From the NCBI GenBank assembly GCA_937907485.1, contig CALESR010000022.1:1-17400 (forward strand): a DNA stretch of 17,400 bases, read 5' to 3'. Positions 14,388 through 17,400 of this stretch are shown here, one piece after another; the stretch's first letter is position 1; every line of letters begins with the position of its first letter. The notes below the pieces were generated by a model. That model had not been told where the DNA came from, searched no databases, and was given only the letters and a program-made list of their open reading frames with translations. Made by a program: the position numbers and the translations under genes. The stretch comes from an uncultured Paracoccaceae bacterium. GTDB taxonomy: Bacteria; Pseudomonadota; Alphaproteobacteria; Rhodobacterales; Rhodobacteraceae.

Positions 14388-14830
14388 GGCCGGGGCATCG
14401 CGGCCAGCGCCCGCCGACGGGCGGCAGCGCTGTCATGGTCCGACACGGCAATCAACGGCGCGAGGCGGCGCAGCAGCGCATCCTCATGCGGGTCGCGGTG
14501 GTGGTCGGTCAGCACGATCTGCCACAGCCCCTGCATCAGCGCGACCCGCGCCTCCTCGTCGAGGCCGAATTTCACCACGCGGGTAAAACGCACGAGATCG
14601 GCAGCCTCGACCACCGCCGCCTCGCCGCGCTGCGCCAGGTCGGCGGCGGCCTCGGGCGTCAGGTCGAACATCGCCGCCAGCAGGGCGGTGACGGCCTGCC
14701 GCTCGGCCAGATCAAACTGACCATCGGCGCGCGCCGCATCGACCATCAGCGCGGCCACGGCCAGATCGGCGGCAACCTCGGTCCGGCGGTCGGGGGCAGG
14801 GCGGAAAAGGGCGCGAAGCGTGTCCAGCAT
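14384..14830 (-). CDS. TerB-like (tellurite-resistance family) protein
   Basis: 148 residues, all helical in appearance and without membrane segments. The acidic first-helix motif ALMVDAARADGQFDLAERQA (27-46), a paired acidic segment near 55-75, and a second D-x-x-x-x-E segment (HHRDPHEDALLRRLAPLIAV) are characteristic of the TerB / DjlA-N fold, which binds metal through acidic clusters. No other ter genes are present, so a tellurite phenotype should not be assumed; stand-alone copies are common. The ATG at 14830 is preceded closely by CAGGGAA. It lies 107 bases downstream of tRNA-Met and is coupled to the GIY-YIG gene. The 107-base gap holds no further convincing gene. Confidence 0.85.
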   Translation of the reverse strand: MLDTLRALFRPAPDRRTEVAADLAVAALMVDAARADGQFDLAERQAVTALLAAMFDLTPEAAADLAQRGEAAVVEAADLVRFTRVVKFGLDEEARVALMQGLWQIVLTDHHRDPHEDALLRRLAPLIAVSDHDSAAARRRALAAMPRP

Positions 14831-14937
14831 TTCCCTGATATGGTGCAGCCGCCCCGCAAACGCAACCCTGACCCCGCCCGCAACCGGACGCGTCGCAAAA
14901 AGGTGAGGCGCTGGAGCACGATGAAACAGGGGGGGGA

Positions 14938-15014
14938 TGGTAGCGGAGGAGGGATTTGAACCCCCGACACGCGGATTATGATTCCGCTGCTCTAACCAAC
15001 TGAGCTACTCCGCC
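14938..15014 (-). tRNA. tRNA-Met (anticodon CAT, elongator)
   Basis: 77 bases including an encoded 3' CCA. On the minus strand it begins GGCGGAGTAGCTCAG. All four arms fold: a 7-bp acceptor stem (terminal G-U), a 4-bp D stem, anticodon stem GCGGA/TCCGC with loop ATCATAA (anticodon CAT), and a T arm with TTCAAAT loop. The overall sequence matches alphaproteobacterial elongator Met tRNA rather than the initiator (which has a C-A mismatch at 1-72 and GGG/CCC in the anticodon stem) or the CAT Ile2 tRNA. Confidence 0.95.
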
Positions 15015-15027
15015 ATCGGCTGGCGGC

Positions 15028-15056
15028 TGAGTATTGCAGCCGCCGTGAGGCGTCAA
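15028..15056 (-). promoter_or_regulatory. Promoter of tRNA-Met
   Basis: The minus strand shows -35 TTGACG (15051-15056, preceded by CC) and -10 TACTCA (15028-15033) with exactly 17 bases between them. Transcription would start roughly 7 bases before the mature tRNA 5' end at 15014. Spacing and position fit a strong sigma-70-type stable-RNA promoter, though the -10 is imperfect. Confidence 0.6.
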
Positions 15057-15072
15057 GGGGAAATCCGCCCAT

Positions 15073-15108
15073 GCGCGGGCGCGGCGCAATGCCCTCTCGC
15101 GCCCGCGC
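15073..15108 (+). other. 11-bp GC hairpin upstream of selD
   Basis: GCGCGGGCGCG (15073-15083) pairs perfectly with CGCGCCCGCGC (15098-15108) around a 14-base loop, ending 37 bases before the selD ATG. If transcribed it would form a very stable leader hairpin. No T-tract follows. The selD Shine-Dalgarno (CCGGAGG, about 15134-15140) lies outside it. Confidence 0.5.
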
Positions 15109-15145
15109 GCGCCAGCCGTTAGGACGGCACCAACCGGAGGCCCGC

Positions 15146-17326
15146 ATGCAGACCCATCCCCAGACCCGCGACCTCGTGCTGATCGGCGGCGGCCATGCGC
15201 ATGCGCTGGTCCTGCTGCGCTGGGCGATGCAACCCTTGCCCGGCGCGCGGCTGAGCGTGATCGACCCAAACCCGGTCGCGCCCTATACCGGCATGCTGCC
15301 GGGGCTGATCGCCGGGCACTACGCGCGCGAAAACCTCGAGATGAATCTGGTCGCGCTGGCCCGGCGCGCCGGGGCGCGGCTGATCCTCGGCCGGGCCGAG
15401 GGCATCGACCCCGAGGCGCGGCTGATCCATGTGCCGGGGCGGCCGCCCCTGGCCTATGACATCGCCTCGATCGACATCGGCATCACCTCGAACCTGCCGG
15501 ACTTGCCCGGGTTTTCCGCCCATGGCATCGCCGCCAAACCCCTGGGCGGCTATGCCGAACGCTGGGCGGCCTTTGTCGCCTCGGTGGCCGCGGGGCAAGC
15601 GCCGCCGCAGGTGGCGATCCTCGGCGCCGGGGTAGGGGGCGTCGAACTGGCGCTGGCGATGGACCACCGGCTGCGCGACGCCCCCGACCGCCGCATCACC
15701 CTGATCGAGCGCGACACCCCGCTGCCGCATCTGGGCCGCGCCGCCCGCACCCGGCTGCTGGCGCTGCTGGCGACGCGCGGCATCACCCTGTTGCAAGGCG
15801 AGGCCGCCTCGGTCAGCGCCACCGCCGTCACCCTGACCGATGGCCGCATCCTGCCCGCCGCCCTGACGCTCGGCGCTGCCGGCAGCCGCCCGCAGCCCTG
15901 GCTGGCCACCACCGGCCTGCACCTGACCGAGGGCTTCGTCACCGTCGATCCGACCCTGCGCTCGGTCTCGCATCCGCAGATCTTTGCCACCGGCGACTGC
16001 GCCCATATGCGCGACAGCCCGCGACCAAAGGCCGGGGTCTTTGCCGTGCGTCAGGCGCCGGTGCTGTTTGACAACCTGCGCGCCGCCCTGGCCGGCACCG
16101 CGCTGCGCCCCTTCCGCCCGCAGCGTGATTATCTCAAGCTGATCTCGCTGGGCGGGCGCGAGGCCCTGGCCGACAAATGGGGCCTGCCCCTCGCCGGGCG
16201 CTGGCTCTGGCGGCTGAAGGACCGCATCGACCAGCGCTTCATGCGCATGGTGCAGGATCTGCCCGCCATGCAAGGCCCCGCGCTGCCCGCCACCCACGCC
16301 CAGGGGCTGGCCGAGATGCTGGCCGAGGCCCCGCTCTGCGGCGGCTGCGGCGCCAAGGTCGGGCCGGGCCTGCTGCGTCAGGCGCTGGCCGGGCTCGACC
16401 CGGTGCGCGCCGAACTGGGCATCGGCGACGACGCCGCCCTGCTGCGCATGGGCGAGGCCCGGCAGGTCATCGCCACCGACCATCTGCGCGCGGTCACCGA
16501 CGATCCCTTCCTGATGGCCCGCCTCGCCACCCTGCACGCGCTGGGCGACATCTGGGCGATGGGCGCGCAGCCGCAGGCGGCGCTGCTCAGCCTGATCCTG
16601 CCGCGGCTGGCCGAACCCCTGCAGGCCCGCACCCTGACCGAGATCCTCGCCGGGGTCAAAGCGGCCCTCGACGGCACCGGCGCCGAGCTGATCGGCGGCC
16701 ATACGACCCAAGGCTCCGAACTGACCATCGGCCTCACCGTCAGCGGCCTCGTCGGCGCGCATCTGACCACCAAGGGCGGCGCGCGCCCGGGCGATGCGCT
16801 GATCCTGACGCGGGCGATCGGCTCGGGCACGATCCTCGCCGCCGAGATGCGCGGCCTCGCGCCGGGGCGCGCGGTGGCCGCACTCTGGCCCGCCCTCCTG
16901 CACTCGCAGGCCGGGGCGTCCCGGCTGCTCGCGCCCCTGGCCCATGCGATGACCGATGTCACCGGCTTCGGCCTCGCCGGGCATCTCGACGAACTCCTGC
17001 GCGCCTCCGGCATGGGCGCCGACCTCGACCTCGCGGCGATCCCGGTGCTTGACGGCGCCGAATCCCTCGCGGCGGCGGGCATCGCCTCGACCATCGCCCC
17101 GGCCAACCGCGCCGCCCTGCTGGGCCGCATTGCCGCCCCCAGGGGGCCGCGCACCGACCTGCTCTTTGACCCGCAGACCGCGGGCGGCCTGCTCGCCGCC
17201 GTCCCGGCCGCGGCCGCGCCCGCCCTGCTGGACGCGCTGCGCGACCAGGGCTACCCCGCCGCCCGCATCGGCACCGTGACAGGGCTGACCGACGGGCCCG
17301 CCCTGCGCTGCACCGGCGCCCCCTGA
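15146..17326 (+). CDS. selD: Bifunctional NADH-dehydrogenase-like flavoprotein / selenide, water dikinase
   Basis: 726 residues. The N-terminal part (about 1-375) is a pyridine nucleotide-disulphide oxidoreductase: FAD motif LIGGGHAHA (12-20), NAD motif AILGAGVGGVE (157-167) and C-terminal FAD motif IFATGDCAH (279-287). From about 390 to the end is SelD, which makes selenophosphate from selenide and ATP. C398-G-G-C401-G-A-K404 aligns with the catalytic Cys/Lys of E. coli SelD (C401 to C17, K404 to K20). IGDDAAL (426-432), ATDHL (443-447) and ELIGGHTTQGSE (514-525) are ATP/metal-binding segments. The active-site position is Cys, not Sec, so no UGA readthrough is needed. The ATG at 15146 has CCGGAGG upstream. 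This fusion is known in several bacteria; the flavoprotein may supply reduced selenium or sense redox state (inference). Partner: mnmH at 7716-8768. Confidence 0.96.
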   Translation: MQTHPQTRDLVLIGGGHAHALVLLRWAMQPLPGARLSVIDPNPVAPYTGMLPGLIAGHYARENLEMNLVALARRAGARLILGRAEGIDPEARLIHVPGRPPLAYDIASIDIGITSNLPDLPGFSAHGIAAKPLGGYAERWAAFVASVAAGQAPPQVAILGAGVGGVELALAMDHRLRDAPDRRITLIERDTPLPHLGRAARTRLLALLATRGITLLQGEAASVSATAVTLTDGRILPAALTLGAAGSRPQPWLATTGLHLTEGFVTVDPTLRSVSHPQIFATGDCAHMRDSPRPKAGVFAVRQAPVLFDNLRAALAGTALRPFRPQRDYLKLISLGGREALADKWGLPLAGRWLWRLKDRIDQRFMRMVQDLPAMQGPALPATHAQGLAEMLAEAPLCGGCGAKVGPGLLRQALAGLDPVRAELGIGDDAALLRMGEARQVIATDHLRAVTDDPFLMARLATLHALGDIWAMGAQPQAALLSLILPRLAEPLQARTLTEILAGVKAALDGTGAELIGGHTTQGSELTIGLTVSGLVGAHLTTKGGARPGDALILTRAIGSGTILAAEMRGLAPGRAVAALWPALLHSQAGASRLLAPLAHAMTDVTGFGLAGHLDELLRASGMGADLDLAAIPVLDGAESLAAAGIASTIAPANRAALLGRIAAPRGPRTDLLFDPQTAGGLLAAVPAAAAPALLDALRDQGYPAARIGTVTGLTDGPALRCTGAP

Positions 17327-17330
17327 CCGC

Positions 17331-17400
17331 CGCCTCTCTTTGCTCTCCAAATATCCTCAGGGGGGTGAGGCCGCAGGCCGAGGGGGGCAGAATGCCCCCC
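17331..17400. repeat. Structured intergenic element, copy 3 (right end cut by window)
   Basis: Starting 11 bases after the selD stop, the box reads TCTTTGCTC (17337-17345), TC, CAAATATCC (17348-17356), then a G-run (17360-17365). What follows differs from copies 1 and 2: GGCC-GCA-GGCC (17369-17379), then a perfect 8-bp hairpin, GGGGGGCA (17382-17389) with TGCCCCCC (17393-17400). The window ends at the hairpin, so any T-tract or further arms cannot be seen. The position suggests a terminator for selD or for a convergent gene beyond the window. Confidence 0.75.

Noticed and set aside
14840..14959. 39-residue very basic peptide frame on the plus strand
   Set aside because: It has no ribosome binding site and its last codons are antisense to the tRNA-Met gene; the composition can be explained by GC-rich spacer.
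14938..15014. Reading the CAT tRNA as tRNA-Ile2 (lysidine) or initiator Met
   Set aside because: The acceptor and anticodon stems match the alphaproteobacterial elongator Met tRNA and lack the initiator GGG/CCC anticodon-stem pairs.
14055..15014. TerB plus GIY-YIG nuclease next to a tRNA as a defence or mobile island
   Set aside because: There is no integrase, no attachment-site duplication of the tRNA 3' end, no composition shift and no further defence-type gene in the window.
15146..17326. SelD as a selenoprotein with in-frame UGA
   Set aside because: The catalytic position in the CGGCGAK segment is an ordinary Cys codon and the frame is open throughout.
15119..17350. A 743-codon open frame on the minus strand
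   Set aside because: It is antisense to the well-supported selD fusion and has Gly/Gln/Arg-rich composition with no recognisable motif.
7716..17400. Idea that the repeated box regulates selenium genes, since copies 2 and 3 flank mnmH and selD
   Set aside because: Copy 1 lies by an SDR gene unrelated to selenium, and copies 2 and 3 are on different sides of the selenium genes (upstream of mnmH, downstream of selD), so gene-end placement explains them better.

Overview
The window reads as a piece of the core chromosome of a GC-rich alphaproteobacterium, most likely of the Rhodobacteraceae (Paracoccus/Rhodobacter relatives). Support comes from the very high G+C, the ClpS sequence type, the alphaproteobacterial elongator tRNA-Met, the carboxypeptidase with a C-terminal SPOR-like domain, and the NADH-dehydrogenase-like/SelD fusion. 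Assignment below family level is not possible from this sequence alone. I see no transposase, integrase, phage gene, CRISPR array or replication origin.

Layout, left to right. (1) 1-123: a structured, gene-free intergenic element. (2) 124-2358, minus strand: clpS, an RsmC-like rRNA methyltransferase and an SDR-family protein, tightly packed. (3) 2446-5318, plus strand: a HAD hydrolase, then a secreted D,D-carboxypeptidase with a long acidic linker and a SPOR-like end. (4) 5328-6575, minus strand: a SAM-dependent methyltransferase and a 45-residue secreted or membrane peptide. (5) 6684-7631, plus: hemC (tetrapyrrole synthesis). (6) 7716-12145, minus: mnmH (tRNA 2-selenouridine synthase), a second copy of the structured element, and a YbbP/YbbA-like ABC export pair. 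(7) 12144-12830, plus: a TesA-type GDSL esterase whose start codon overlaps that of the divergent ATPase. (8) 12835-15014, minus: an enolase-superfamily dehydratase/racemase, a small GIY-YIG protein, a TerB-like protein and tRNA-Met(CAT). (9) 15146-17326, plus: the NDH-like/SelD fusion, followed by a third, window-truncated copy of the element.

How the genes relate: MnmH and SelD form a two-step selenium pathway (selenophosphate synthesis, then its use to make selenouridine in tRNA), although the genes lie about 6.4 kb apart and on opposite strands. The tesA / ybbA / ybbP trio keeps the divergent arrangement known from E. coli. Most other neighbours are housekeeping genes without an obvious shared pathway.

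The strongest signal not explained by genes is the intergenic element present three times. It has a conserved box (TCTTTGCTC-N2-CAAATATCC) followed by GC-rich hairpins. The two complete copies differ by base changes that preserve pairing around an identical TCGAT loop, which suggests selection on the folded structure. I see no convincing new defence or metabolic system. The element, an SDR lacking its catalytic Tyr and Lys, and a few small features are the items most worth checking.
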